Shown here in pieces: positions 14,398 to 23,086 of a DNA stretch of 37,272 bases. The notes below the pieces were generated by a model. That model saw only the letters and a list, made by a program, of their open reading frames with translations. It had not been told where the DNA came from and searched no databases. A program made the translations under genes and the position numbers. This stretch comes from Bacteroidales bacterium (lineage in GTDB: Bacteria; Bacteroidota; Bacteroidia; Bacteroidales; PUMT01): contig SLMM01000176.1 of NCBI GenBank assembly GCA_007133565.1, positions 1 through 37,272 of the forward strand, in the 5' to 3' direction. Each line of letters starts with the position of its first letter. Within the stretch, counting starts at the first letter, position 1.

Positions 14398-17166
14398 ATG
14401 GCTAAACTACCTTTTGCAATAAAAGATACTCTGGATACCGCAATGGGCCGGTTTGAGTTTTTCAGTCTGCGAAAACTTGATGAGCAGGGACATCCTGTTT
14501 CGCACCTCCCCTTTTCCATAAGGATCCTGCTTGAAAATGCCCTGCGCAATTTCGACGGGTTCGGCATAACAGAGGAGAATGTCAGAACAATTCTTGGCTG
14601 GAAACCCGAACCGGGTGACGCCGATATCCCATACAAACCTGCACGTGTGCTGATGCAGGATTTTACCGGGGTTCCAGCAGTAGTTGACATTGCATCATTA
14701 CGTGCCGAGATGGGCAGGAAAGGAAAAGACCCTGCAAAAATAAACCCGCTGATACCTGTTGACCTTGTGATAGACCACTCCGTACAGGTTGATTTCTTCG
14801 GAACAAGCTATTCATACCAGCAGAATGTTGAAAAGGAATATGAGCGCAACAAAGAAAGATACCAGTTCCTGAAATGGGCCCAGGGATCGTTTGACAATTT
14901 TTCTGTAGTTCCTCCCGGATTGGGCATATGTCACCAGGTAAACCTGGAGTACCTTGCCACCGGGGTCATTGCCCGCAACGGCATGGCCTTTCCTGACACG
15001 CTGGTTGGCACGGACAGCCATACGCCTATGGTAAACGGAATAGGCGTTATTGGATGGGGTGTAGGAGGAATTGAGGCTGAAGCTGCAATACTCGGGCAGC
15101 CTGTATATTTTATCATGCCCCAGGTTATCGGACTGAAACTTACGGGAAAATTACCTTCAGCCACTACTGCGACTGACCTTGTACTGAACATTACCAGCCT
15201 GCTCCGTTCGCACGGTGTTGTGGGCAAATTCGTAGAGGTGTTTGGTAACGGACTTGATTCGCTTACTGTACCCGACCGGGCTACTATTGCAAATATGTCG
15301 CCTGAGTTCGGCTGTACGGTCACATATTTTCCCATAGATAACAGGACGATAGAATATATGAGGCAGACAAACAGGCCTGAACAGCAGATCAGGCTGGTGG
15401 AGGACTATTGCAGGGCAAACTTGCTGTGGCGTACCGGGAAGGAGGAGATTGAGTATTCTCACATCCTGGAACTTGACCTGTCAACTGTTGAACCTACTAT
15501 AGCTGGGCCACGAAGGCCGCAGGACAAGATCCTCCTCAGAGATGCTGACGCTGCATTCAGGCAGCAGCTTGAAGCTGATTTCAACAGGTCATATGTAAGC
15601 ATTGATGAACGTGAGATTGACAGGTGGAAAGGAGAAGGCGGAAGCGCCCAGCAGGAAGATGCAGTGCGGTCCGGGCCTGCTGAAGTTCAACCGGCGACTG
15701 AAGATAATGGTTTGAGGACGGTGGAAGTCAAAATCAATAATGAAAAATTCACCATTAGTGACGGTTCAGTTGTAATTGCTGCCATAACATCCTGTACAAA
15801 TACATCCAATCCAAGCGTAATGATAGGTGCGGGAATAATGGCAAGGAAGGCCAGGGAAAGAGGGCTTTGGACAAAGCCGTGGGTAAAGACCTCAATGGCC
15901 CCTGGGTCAAAGGTGGTAACCGATTACCTGAAGAACAGCGGACTGCTGGAGGACCTTGAAGCGCTACGTTTTCATGTGGTTGGATACGGTTGTACAAGCT
16001 GTATCGGAAATTCAGGTCCGCTTCCTCCCCATATTGCCGAGGCTGTTGACGAAAATGACCTGATTGTAGCATCAGTGCTGTCAGGCAACAGGAACTTCGA
16101 GGCACGCGTACACCCCCAGGTAAAACTGAATTACCTGATGTCGCCTGTACTGGTAGTTGCATATGCCATTGCGGGGAGAATTGATATTGACCTGATGAAT
16201 GAACCGGTTGCCTGGGATCCAAACATGGATCCGGTTTACCTGAGGGATCTCTGGCCTTCATCAGAAGAGATAAATGAGATAATGGCATCTGTGCTCTCCC
16301 GTAAAGATTACGGCAGGAATTACGGCGAGATTTTCGAGGGCGACCATATATGGAAAAGCCTTGAGGTGCCCCGTGAAGAGGTTTACAAATGGGATGATTC
16401 CTCCACATATATAAAAGAGGCACCTTTTTTCAAAGACATTGACCCTGAGCCTGCAGAACTGTCTGACATTATAAATTCAAGGGTGCTGCTGTATCTTGGC
16501 GACAGCATAACAACCGACCATATTTCTCCTGCCGGTGCTTTCAGTACAAAAACTCCCGCAGGCAAATATCTTCTTGAACGGGGTGTGGAAAGAAAGGATT
16601 TCAACTCATATGGTTCCCGCAGGGGTAATGACGAAATTATGATACGCGGCACATTTGCCAACGTAAGGATAAGGAACAAGCTGGCAACTTCCGAGGGAGG
16701 ATACACCACATATCTTCCCAAAAATAGCGAAACGAGTGTTTTTGAAGCAGCTCAGCTTTACAGGCAGGACAATACACCTCTTATTGTTATTGCAGGAAAG
16801 GAGTACGGAAGCGGTTCAAGCAGGGACTGGGCAGCCAAGGGTACCTTCCTTTTGGGTATCAGAGCTGTTATTGCCGAGAGTTACGAAAGAATTCACCGCA
16901 GCAATCTCGTGGGAATGGGTGTTCTCCCGCTCCAGTTCATGGATGGTGAAAACGCTGAAAATATTGGTCTTACAGGCACTGAGCATTTTACCATAGAGGG
17001 GATTGCCGAAGGGATAGCGCCCGGCAAAATACTGACAGTCAGTGCAAAAAGGGATGACGGTTCCGAAAAGAGTTTCAGCGTAAGGGCCAGGCTTGATTCG
17101 GAGATTGAGATAGCATATTTCAGGCACGGCGGAATTCTTCAGTATGTACTGAGGCAGATGAAATAA
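14398..17166 (+). CDS. acnA: Aconitate hydratase, AcnA/IRP type
   Basis: The enzyme interconverts citrate and isocitrate in the TCA cycle and carries a 4Fe-4S cluster. The ligands are visible: Cys466 in SCTNTSNPSVM, and Cys532 and Cys535 in GCTSCIGNSG. The 66- and 3-residue spacings equal those of E. coli AcnA. DSHTPMVNGIGVIGWGVGGIEAE and the C-terminal swivel domain (GDSITTDHISPAG, YGSRRGNDEIM, GKEYGSGSSRDWAAKG) are all intact. At 922 residues it is ~30 longer than E. coli AcnA. The extra length lies before the first cluster Cys, in a Gln/Glu/Ser/Ala-rich linker at ~420-445 that looks disordered. The gene has its own predicted promoter; the aldo/keto reductase gene begins 34 bases after its stop and may be co-transcribed. 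Confidence 0.97.
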   Translation: MAKLPFAIKDTLDTAMGRFEFFSLRKLDEQGHPVSHLPFSIRILLENALRNFDGFGITEENVRTILGWKPEPGDADIPYKPARVLMQDFTGVPAVVDIASLRAEMGRKGKDPAKINPLIPVDLVIDHSVQVDFFGTSYSYQQNVEKEYERNKERYQFLKWAQGSFDNFSVVPPGLGICHQVNLEYLATGVIARNGMAFPDTLVGTDSHTPMVNGIGVIGWGVGGIEAEAAILGQPVYFIMPQVIGLKLTGKLPSATTATDLVLNITSLLRSHGVVGKFVEVFGNGLDSLTVPDRATIANMSPEFGCTVTYFPIDNRTIEYMRQTNRPEQQIRLVEDYCRANLLWRTGKEEIEYSHILELDLSTVEPTIAGPRRPQDKILLRDADAAFRQQLEADFNRSYVSIDEREIDRWKGEGGSAQQEDAVRSGPAEVQPATEDNGLRTVEVKINNEKFTISDGSVVIAAITSCTNTSNPSVMIGAGIMARKARERGLWTKPWVKTSMAPGSKVVTDYLKNSGLLEDLEALRFHVVGYGCTSCIGNSGPLPPHIAEAVDENDLIVASVLSGNRNFEARVHPQVKLNYLMSPVLVVAYAIAGRIDIDLMNEPVAWDPNMDPVYLRDLWPSSEEINEIMASVLSRKDYGRNYGEIFEGDHIWKSLEVPREEVYKWDDSSTYIKEAPFFKDIDPEPAELSDIINSRVLLYLGDSITTDHISPAGAFSTKTPAGKYLLERGVERKDFNSYGSRRGNDEIMIRGTFANVRIRNKLATSEGGYTTYLPKNSETSVFEAAQLYRQDNTPLIVIAGKEYGSGSSRDWAAKGTFLLGIRAVIAESYERIHRSNLVGMGVLPLQFMDGENAENIGLTGTEHFTIEGIAEGIAPGKILTVSAKRDDGSEKSFSVRARLDSEIEIAYFRHGGILQYVLRQMK

Positions 17167-17200
17167 CTTAATGTTTACACCAGACCAAAAAAAACTTATC

Positions 17201-18157
17201 ATGAAAAGGAGAAAATTCATCAAAAAAAGTGTGGTGGGCGGGGGACTTATAACATTGTCTGCCGGTTCACTATGGGCTTCTGTCAACCTCTTCGGCGACA
17301 GGCCGGTACCACGGAGAATACTTGGAAGGTCAGGAGAAGAAATATCGGCAATCGGATTCGGTGGGATAATGCTCAACAATGAACCGCAGGAAACCTGCAA
17401 TGATATGATTGCCCGGGCTTTCGAGGCTGGCATTGACTATTATGATGTTGCCCCGACATATGGCAACGCAGAGGAGCTGATGGGCCCTGCCCTGGAACCC
17501 TACAGGAAGAGATGCTTCCTGTCCTGTAAAAGCGCCCAGCGTGACAGGGAGGGGGTTGAAAGGGAGATGCAGGAATCATTTGATAAGCTGCGCACCGATT
17601 ACTTTGACCTTTACCAGCTCCATGCACTCACCAGCATTGAGGATGTTGAGCGGTCATTTGCCCCGGGAGGCGCTATGGAGGCGATACTCCGGGCACGTGA
17701 GCAGGGGAAGGTCAGGCTGATTGGCTTTTCAGCCCATACCGAAGAGGCGGCATTGCTGGCCCTGGAATATTTTGATTTTGACACCGTAATGTTCCCCATA
17801 AATTTTGTCTGCTGGCACAGCGGCAATTTCGGCCCCCGCGTCTATGAAAAGGCGGTTGAGAGGAATCTTGGCATATTTGTGCTTAAATCTTTGGCAGAAA
17901 GGGGTTTAAGGTCAGGAGAAGAGAGATTGTTCTCCAACGTGTGGTACAAACCGGTACTTGATAATGAGCTTTTTGACCAGGCCCTTGCCTTTTCGCTTTC
18001 GCGGAAGGTCACGTCGGTCATACCACCGGGTGACATGAGCCTGTTTCTTAAGGCGCTGGACAGGGTGCATCACTTCAGGCCGCTTACTGCAAACCAGGAG
18101 GATTCGCTCCGTCAGAAAGCATTGCAGATAGATCCGCTTTTCAGCAGGGAGGTATAG
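17201..18157 (+). CDS. Exported aldo/keto reductase with Tat-like signal peptide
   Basis: I start this at ATG 17201 (318 residues). The N-terminus MKRRKFIKKS followed by VVGGGLITLSAGSLWAS has the shape of a twin-arginine signal (RR-x-F-I/L-K), so the enzyme probably folds and loads cofactor in the cytoplasm before export. The ATG at 17171 would push the RR motif inward. The aldo/keto reductase barrel follows: ILGRSGEEISAIGFGG, then the catalytic tetrad Asp82 and Tyr87 (DVAPTYGNAEE), Lys110 (LSCKS) and His141 (LYQLHAL). The substrate is unknown. Tat-exported members are common beside sugar-modifying oxidoreductases. The convergent DUF1080 gene may be functionally related, but that is only a suggestion. 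Confidence 0.88.
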   Translation: MKRRKFIKKSVVGGGLITLSAGSLWASVNLFGDRPVPRRILGRSGEEISAIGFGGIMLNNEPQETCNDMIARAFEAGIDYYDVAPTYGNAEELMGPALEPYRKRCFLSCKSAQRDREGVEREMQESFDKLRTDYFDLYQLHALTSIEDVERSFAPGGAMEAILRAREQGKVRLIGFSAHTEEAALLALEYFDFDTVMFPINFVCWHSGNFGPRVYEKAVERNLGIFVLKSLAERGLRSGEERLFSNVWYKPVLDNELFDQALAFSLSRKVTSVIPPGDMSLFLKALDRVHHFRPLTANQEDSLRQKALQIDPLFSREV

Positions 18158-18249
18158 CCACAGAGTTGTGTTGCCTGCTGATCTTCACTATTGTCAACCT
18201 GGTCGTGATGGAGGTTAAAAGCACGAATTGCGGGTATTTGTTAATGAAG

Positions 18250-18280
18250 ATCCCCAAACGGTCTGTTACCGTTTGGGGAT
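18250..18280. terminator. Bidirectional terminator between convergent genes
   Basis: A perfect 13-bp stem (18250-18262 with 18268-18280) and a 5-base loop lie between the stop of the aldo/keto reductase gene and the stop of the DUF1080 gene, which read toward each other. There are short T/A-rich stretches on both sides, so it can serve both strands. Confidence 0.8.
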
Positions 18281-18282
18281 AT

Positions 18283-19020
18283 TTAAAGCTCTCTTACCCA
18301 TATATTCCTGAAGCTCACGAGATCGCCGTGGTCCTGGAGCCTGAGAGGAAGTTTGTCCTCATGCTTTGTATATGTCGGAAGTCCGATCCACTTGGTATCA
18401 CCCCATATTTCAACATTGTTCTGGACCAGCACCCCGTTGTGGATAACCGTTACCCTTGCCGGATCGGTTACCCGCCCCTGCTCTTTGAACCTGGGGGCCA
18501 TGAAGATGATATCGTATGTCTGCCATTCTCCGGGAGGGCTGCAGGCATTTACCAGGGGTATATGCTGCTTGTAGACCGAGGCAGCCTGTCCGTTCGGATA
18601 AGTGGGATTGTCGTAGGAATCGAGCACCTGTACTTCGTACCTGCCCATAAAGAAAACACCGCTGTTACCCCTGCCCTGTCCTTCACCTCTTATCCCGGCC
18701 GGTGCACGCCATTCGATATGCAGCTGGACATCGCCGAATCCCTGTTTTGTCTGAATATCTCCCGTTCGGGGGACTACAGTCATTGCACCATCGCTGACGG
18801 TCCACTGTGCCGGTTCACCATTCATTCTTTCCCAGTTTGAAAGATCGGTGCCATCAAACAAAACAATCGCATCGGAGGGGGGAGCCGTGCCAACACCAGG
18901 TGTAACAACCGGAGGAACTGGTTCTTGAACTTCTGTAACTCTGTCTCTGCCTTCTTGTGCTTCCATAGTAATTGCAATTAGTAATAGGATTGCCGTTAAT
19001 AATACAGTTTTCTTTTTCAT
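18283..19020 (-). CDS. Secreted DUF1080 (3-keto-disaccharide hydrolase-like) protein
   Basis: The 245-residue protein has a Sec signal peptide ([22 protein letters not shown]) and one DUF1080 domain, ~48-245, a concanavalin-like beta-jellyroll. Landmarks are [31 protein letters not shown], the [18 protein letters not shown] segment with its acidic residues, and [13 protein letters not shown]1080 members include enzymes that cleave 3-keto-glycosides in the periplasm; whether this one does cannot be told from sequence alone. A short Pro-rich linker ([18 protein letters not shown]) joins signal and domain. It is convergent with the exported aldo/keto reductase and shares its terminator. Confidence 0.9.
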   Translation of the reverse strand: MKKKTVLLTAILLLIAITMEAQEGRDRVTEVQEPVPPVVTPGVGTAPPSDAIVLFDGTDLSNWERMNGEPAQWTVSDGAMTVVPRTGDIQTKQGFGDVQLHIEWRAPAGIRGEGQGRGNSGVFFMGRYEVQVLDSYDNPTYPNGQAASVYKQHIPLVNACSPPGEWQTYDIIFMAPRFKEQGRVTDPARVTVIHNGVLVQNNVEIWGDTKWIGLPTYTKHEDKLPLRLQDHGDLVSFRNIWVREL

Positions 19021-19292
19021 AATGGTAGGTTTTAAAGCTATTAAAAATTTTATAGTTTTTCTGGTAAGGGGTTTGTTATCACCGTGCCCTTCCCCGAAAG
19101 GGCAATATTAGTCCTGAATTCTTTGTTGATTAAATAGATTTTTACAAAGGAATGATCAATTATGATTACAAAGAAAGAAAAAAAAACCGAATGATCAGAG
19201 TACATTTGCTCCCGGCTGCCATTTACTGCCCATTCTTGGTGTTGTGCTCTGTTTTTTATATTTTTCGGTTTGACAAACTAAACTCAACAGCT
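19021..19292. other. Divergent intergenic region between DUF1080 and pcm genes
   Basis: This 272-base AT-rich gap must hold the starts of transcription for both divergent genes, but I see no exact TAnnTTTG octamer on either strand. A small hairpin (TGCCCTT at 19085-19091 pairing with AAGGGCA at 19098-19104) lacks a T-run and is not a convincing terminator. A + strand frame from 19152 runs into pcm, but its first 47 residues look like translated leader. Confidence 0.5.
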
Positions 19293-19982
19293 ATGAGATT
19301 ATTAATCTTTCTGGTCATGATATTCCTTGCCGGACCGGGTAGTTTTGCACAAGACTACGACCGGATGCGGGAAAATATGGTTCGCCGGCAGATAATCAGC
19401 CGGGGTATTGATCATCAGCCTACAATACAGGCAATGCAGAATGTTGAACGGCACTTGTTCGTGCCGCGTGCACAGCAAAGACGTGCTTACGATGACGGGC
19501 CTATGCCTATTGGATACGGGCAGACTATTTCACAGCCATATATTGTTGCCTATATGACCCAGCTTGTAAATCCGCGTCCCGGCGACCGCGTACTTGAGAT
19601 CGGGGCAGGCTCAGGTTATCAGGCGGCAATCCTTGGCGAGATAGTTGAAGAAGTGGTTACGATAGAGATAATACCCGAACTGGGAAACAGGGCAAAAAAC
19701 CTTCTGGATAACCTGGGTTACGATAATATCGAGGTAATAATCGGCGATGGCTATTTCGGATACCCGGACAAGGCACCATTTGATGCAATTGTTGTTACCG
19801 CTGCTGCCGAATACATTCCTCCTCCCCTGGTCGAGCAGCTGAAGGATGGTGGAAAAATGATCATACCGGTAGGATCGCCTTTCCTGGTGCAGACTCTGAT
19901 GCTGGTTGAGAAAAAGGGTGAGAGAATAACCACAACAAATCTTATGCCGGTTAGGTTTGTTCCTTTTACCAGGAGGGACTGA
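19293..19982 (+). CDS. pcm: Exported protein-L-isoaspartate O-methyltransferase
   Basis: This enzyme transfers methyl from S-adenosylmethionine to isoaspartyl residues in damaged proteins, starting their repair. From ATG 19293 the protein has 229 residues and begins with a Sec signal peptide (MRLLIFLVMIFLAGPGSFAQ). The methyltransferase follows with the family signatures: RENMVRRQIISRGI, FVPRAQQRRAYDDGPMPIG, GYGQTISQPYI at 74-84 and SAM motif I LEIGAGSGYQ at 101-110. The frame extends upstream to 19152, but that start would bury the signal peptide. A signal peptide on a SAM-dependent enzyme is notable. Thirty-three bases later comes a membrane protein with a spermidine-synthase-like domain, probably in the same transcript. 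Confidence 0.9.
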   Translation: MRLLIFLVMIFLAGPGSFAQDYDRMRENMVRRQIISRGIDHQPTIQAMQNVERHLFVPRAQQRRAYDDGPMPIGYGQTISQPYIVAYMTQLVNPRPGDRVLEIGAGSGYQAAILGEIVEEVVTIEIIPELGNRAKNLLDNLGYDNIEVIIGDGYFGYPDKAPFDAIVVTAAAEYIPPPLVEQLKDGGKMIIPVGSPFLVQTLMLVEKKGERITTTNLMPVRFVPFTRRD

Positions 19983-20015
19983 AAAAACGGCCTCCGGTAA
20001 AATAAATTTTGCAGT

Positions 20016-22394
20016 ATGTTAAGGAAACTATACCTGGGAGTCGGACTGCTTTCGGCGTCAATCATAGCTTTTCAGTTAACCCTTATGCAGGTGCTTTCCA
20101 TAATTCAATGGAGCCATTTTGCATACATGGTTATATCAGTAGCACTTTTGGGTTTTGGGGCGAGCGGTACTGTTCTCGCGATTGCAAGGGCCTGGTTCGT
20201 GAATCGCATTCATTCAATCCTTCCCCTGCTGATGGTTCTTTCAGGAGCATCAATGTCGCTTATAATGCTTGTCTCTTCAACAGTTTTCGGAAGTTTTGAT
20301 TCATACCTGCTGTTTGTTGACCGGAGCCAGATATTTACCCTGCTCATAACCTATTTTGCTTTCTTCATCCCGTTTTTTCTGGGAGCGCTGGCTATCGGAC
20401 TGGTTTATATTCATTATGTGGAGAAAATAGGCCCGCTGTACTTTGCCGACCTGTTGGGATCAGGTATAGGCGGATTGCTTATGCTGCTGCTTTTCTGGAT
20501 CTTTTCACCTGCACAGCTTCCTTCTGCTGTTGGTTTGATGCCTGTCGTTGCAGGCGCCCTTTTAATTCCCCAAGAGCTTCGTACCCGCTTTGTGCCCCTT
20601 CTTATTGCTGCCGTCGTGCTGCCGGTAATTCTTGTCATTAAACCTCCCTCCCTGCCCATGTCTCAATATAAAAGCCTCTCGGGAGCCCTGAATCTTCCGG
20701 AAGCAGAGATTGTCAAGGAGAAGACAAGCCCCTACGGGCAACTCAACGTGGTACGGTCGCCGGCGCTCAGGTATGCTCCGGGTTTAAGCCTTACCTTTAC
20801 TGAAACCGTACCTGTTCGCGACGTGATTTTCAACAACGGTAACTGGTTCGGACCAGTTGTTGAATGGTCTGAGACCGATACAAGTCATTTTCTTAACTAT
20901 ACCACCAATAACCTGCCGTATGTTGTCGGAAAGCCTGACAACCTCCTGCTGCTTGATGCGGGAACAGGTTTGTTTGCTGCCCATGCCCTCACAATGGGGG
21001 TTGAAAATATTACAGCCGTAGAGCAGAACAGGGTTGCCGTCAACCTGCTGAAAAAGGAACTTGCACCAATGATTGATTCCATGTATCACCTGCCTGAGGT
21101 CACGCCGGTCAATATACACTCCCGCAGTTATCTTCTGGCAGACGACAATTTGTATGACCTCATAATACTTCCCACATCAGAAACCTTTGGTGGCACATCC
21201 GGAATAAATGCCCTTGAAGAGCAGTTCATAATGACCATGGAATCCTTTGCAGAAATGCGCAGCAGGTTAACCGAAGACGGCATGATCTCAATCACATCAT
21301 GGATGGATTATCCGCCCCGGAACACGCTCAAGCTTCTGGCAACGCTTGTTGAGGCCCATGAGGCTGAAAGTGATGCACCTGTCGAGGAACATATTGCTGC
21401 GATACGCGGATGGGGAACCATCACTTTCGTACTTAAGAAATCACCCGTTACAGGTAAGGAAGCAGATAATATCAGGGAGTTCTGCCACAAAATGTTCTTT
21501 GATCCGGTGTTGCTCCCGGGGCTTGACCCGGAAGAGCGGTCGGTTTACAACCAGCTTCAGGATGACGATTTTTTCATGTATGTTGACAAAATTATGTCTG
21601 ATGACAGAGATGAGTTCTACAGGGAATATGATTTCAACATACGGCCTGCTACCGATAATATACCTTATTTTTCCCAGTTCCTGAAACTGAGCCGGTACAG
21701 AAAGATGGAAGAGGTATTCGGTCAGTCATCCGTTCCGTTTCTTGAGATAGGTTACCTGGTTGTTATTATTACCTTCCTGCAGATAACCGCGGCGGCTGTC
21801 ATACTGATAATCCTTCCCCTGTTCGCCCTGGGCTGGAAAGGGGCTGGAAAAGCCTATACTGTTTTGCATTTCAGTGGAATCGGACTCGGCTTCATGTTTA
21901 TCGAAATAACCCTTATCCAGCAATTTATTCTCTATTTTGGCAACCCGATTTATGCAGCAGCGGCAGTTCTGAGCGGCATGCTGATCTGTTCAGGGGTAGG
22001 TAGTTATGCTTCGTCAAGATTAGGTACCGGAGCCATGGATTTTGTCAGGGTGCTTTCGCTCGTAATATTCTTTATTCTTCTCTATATCCTTTTTCTCACG
22101 CCTCTTTTGCGTGCCACAATCAATCTGCCGTTGCTTCTGAAGATATTCCTGTCGATATTGTTTATATCGCCGGCTGCATTTTTTATGGGCATGCCTTTCC
22201 CACTGGGGCTGAGAAAACTGGCTGTACACAACAGGTTGCTTATACCCTGGGCGTGGGGAATTAACGGCTGCCTGTCGGTTATCAGCACTGCCCTTGCAAC
22301 AATCATTGCAGTGGAGGCCGGATTTCTTGCGGTAATGCTTATCGCGGCACTTTCTTACGCGCTTACACTTGCTGCTAACCTTTTAAAAATATGA
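20016..22394 (+). CDS. Membrane protein with central spermidine-synthase-like domain
   Basis: The 792-residue protein has three parts. Residues 1-~210 hold about seven hydrophobic segments. Residues ~220-560 form a soluble SpeE-like/class-I methyltransferase domain, with motif I LLLLDAGTGLFAAHALTMG, the acidic end of strand 2 ITAVEQNRVAVNLL, YDLIILPTSE and RPATDNIPYFSQF. Residues ~575-790 hold about seven more segments. This layout is known for uncharacterised membrane-bound spermidine-synthase homologues; aminopropyl transfer has not been shown for most and should not be assumed. The soluble domain's side of the membrane is unclear. The start of the next gene overlaps its stop by 4 bases, so the two are translationally coupled. 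Confidence 0.85.
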   Translation: MLRKLYLGVGLLSASIIAFQLTLMQVLSIIQWSHFAYMVISVALLGFGASGTVLAIARAWFVNRIHSILPLLMVLSGASMSLIMLVSSTVFGSFDSYLLFVDRSQIFTLLITYFAFFIPFFLGALAIGLVYIHYVEKIGPLYFADLLGSGIGGLLMLLLFWIFSPAQLPSAVGLMPVVAGALLIPQELRTRFVPLLIAAVVLPVILVIKPPSLPMSQYKSLSGALNLPEAEIVKEKTSPYGQLNVVRSPALRYAPGLSLTFTETVPVRDVIFNNGNWFGPVVEWSETDTSHFLNYTTNNLPYVVGKPDNLLLLDAGTGLFAAHALTMGVENITAVEQNRVAVNLLKKELAPMIDSMYHLPEVTPVNIHSRSYLLADDNLYDLIILPTSETFGGTSGINALEEQFIMTMESFAEMRSRLTEDGMISITSWMDYPPRNTLKLLATLVEAHEAESDAPVEEHIAAIRGWGTITFVLKKSPVTGKEADNIREFCHKMFFDPVLLPGLDPEERSVYNQLQDDDFFMYVDKIMSDDRDEFYREYDFNIRPATDNIPYFSQFLKLSRYRKMEEVFGQSSVPFLEIGYLVVIITFLQITAAAVILIILPLFALGWKGAGKAYTVLHFSGIGLGFMFIEITLIQQFILYFGNPIYAAAAVLSGMLICSGVGSYASSRLGTGAMDFVRVLSLVIFFILLYILFLTPLLRATINLPLLLKIFLSILFISPAAFFMGMPFPLGLRKLAVHNRLLIPWAWGINGCLSVISTALATIIAVEAGFLAVMLIAALSYALTLAANLLKI

Positions 22395-23080
22395 TACCTG
22401 AATCAACAATCGGCAGGAAACGGCACCAGGTTATATGCTTACTGGCTGCTGTGATATTTATACCCTTTTTCTCATGCAGCAACAAGATAAACGGACAGGA
22501 TGCAGTTACAGATTACGGTTACGGGTCGTATACCGTATACGTAATACAGGAGTTCTGGCACACAGGTATTGTTTTCAAAATAGAAGATGTCGATACTGGC
22601 ATATGGCCCGAAATTGAAATGTACCAGGATCGTAATCATATAGATGTGGGATGGGGTGATGAAAAATTTTACCAGGCTTCCGGCATCCCTGTGTTTCTTG
22701 CCGCCAGGGCAATGCTGTGGCCAACTCAGAGCGTAATGCAGATATATGCTTTCAACCTTCCGGTAGAATCGGCATATGGCGGAGATAGCAGGATATTGCG
22801 TGTTCCGATGACGGAGGAGCAGTTTGAGAGACTGACAGGATACATTGCAGAAAGCTACAAGCATGATGATGAAGGGAACCCGGTTACAAGCACGGCATAT
22901 GGAGAAACCAACCACTATTTTATGGCGACCCGGAAATACCATCTCTTCCGCACCTGTAATACCTGGGTTGCCCGTGCATTCAGGGAATCCGGGTTTGATG
23001 TGCGAAGCTTCATGATCCTGAATGCAAACCAGCTTTACAGGCAGCTCTCAGGAATACCCGGTGCAGAATTCGTTGAATAG
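22391..23080 (+). CDS. DUF2459 family lipoprotein
   Basis: The 229-residue protein belongs to DUF2459 (the TIGR02117 group). Signatures are EFWHTGIVFKI near residue 60, HIDVGWGDEKFYQ, ARAMLWPTQSVMQIYAF and CNTWVARAFRESGFDV near the C-terminus. The conserved His, GWGDE and CNTW motifs suggest a papain-like fold with a Cys/His pair, but no activity is established. The N-terminus ends in a lipobox-like FFSC (Cys29), so it is probably a lipoprotein. Its ATG overlaps the stop of the SpeE-like gene (ATGA), showing coupling. The stop lies 6 bases from the end of the opposite-strand esterase-like gene. Confidence 0.85.
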   Translation: MIPESTIGRKRHQVICLLAAVIFIPFFSCSNKINGQDAVTDYGYGSYTVYVIQEFWHTGIVFKIEDVDTGIWPEIEMYQDRNHIDVGWGDEKFYQASGIPVFLAARAMLWPTQSVMQIYAFNLPVESAYGGDSRILRVPMTEEQFERLTGYIAESYKHDDEGNPVTSTAYGETNHYFMATRKYHLFRTCNTWVARAFRESGFDVRSFMILNANQLYRQLSGIPGAEFVE

Positions 23081-23086
23081 AATGGA

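Noticed and set aside
15755-16423. 222-residue minus strand open frame
   Set aside because: It is antisense to the conserved cluster-binding region of acnA and has no domain of its own.
18166-18840. 224-residue + strand open frame
   Set aside because: It lies opposite the DUF1080 gene, which has a signal peptide and clear family motifs; its own sequence looks like a translated antisense strand.
19085-19104. Hairpin TGCCCTT/AAGGGCA as a terminator or riboswitch
   Set aside because: Only 7 bp, no T-run after it and no known riboswitch core nearby.
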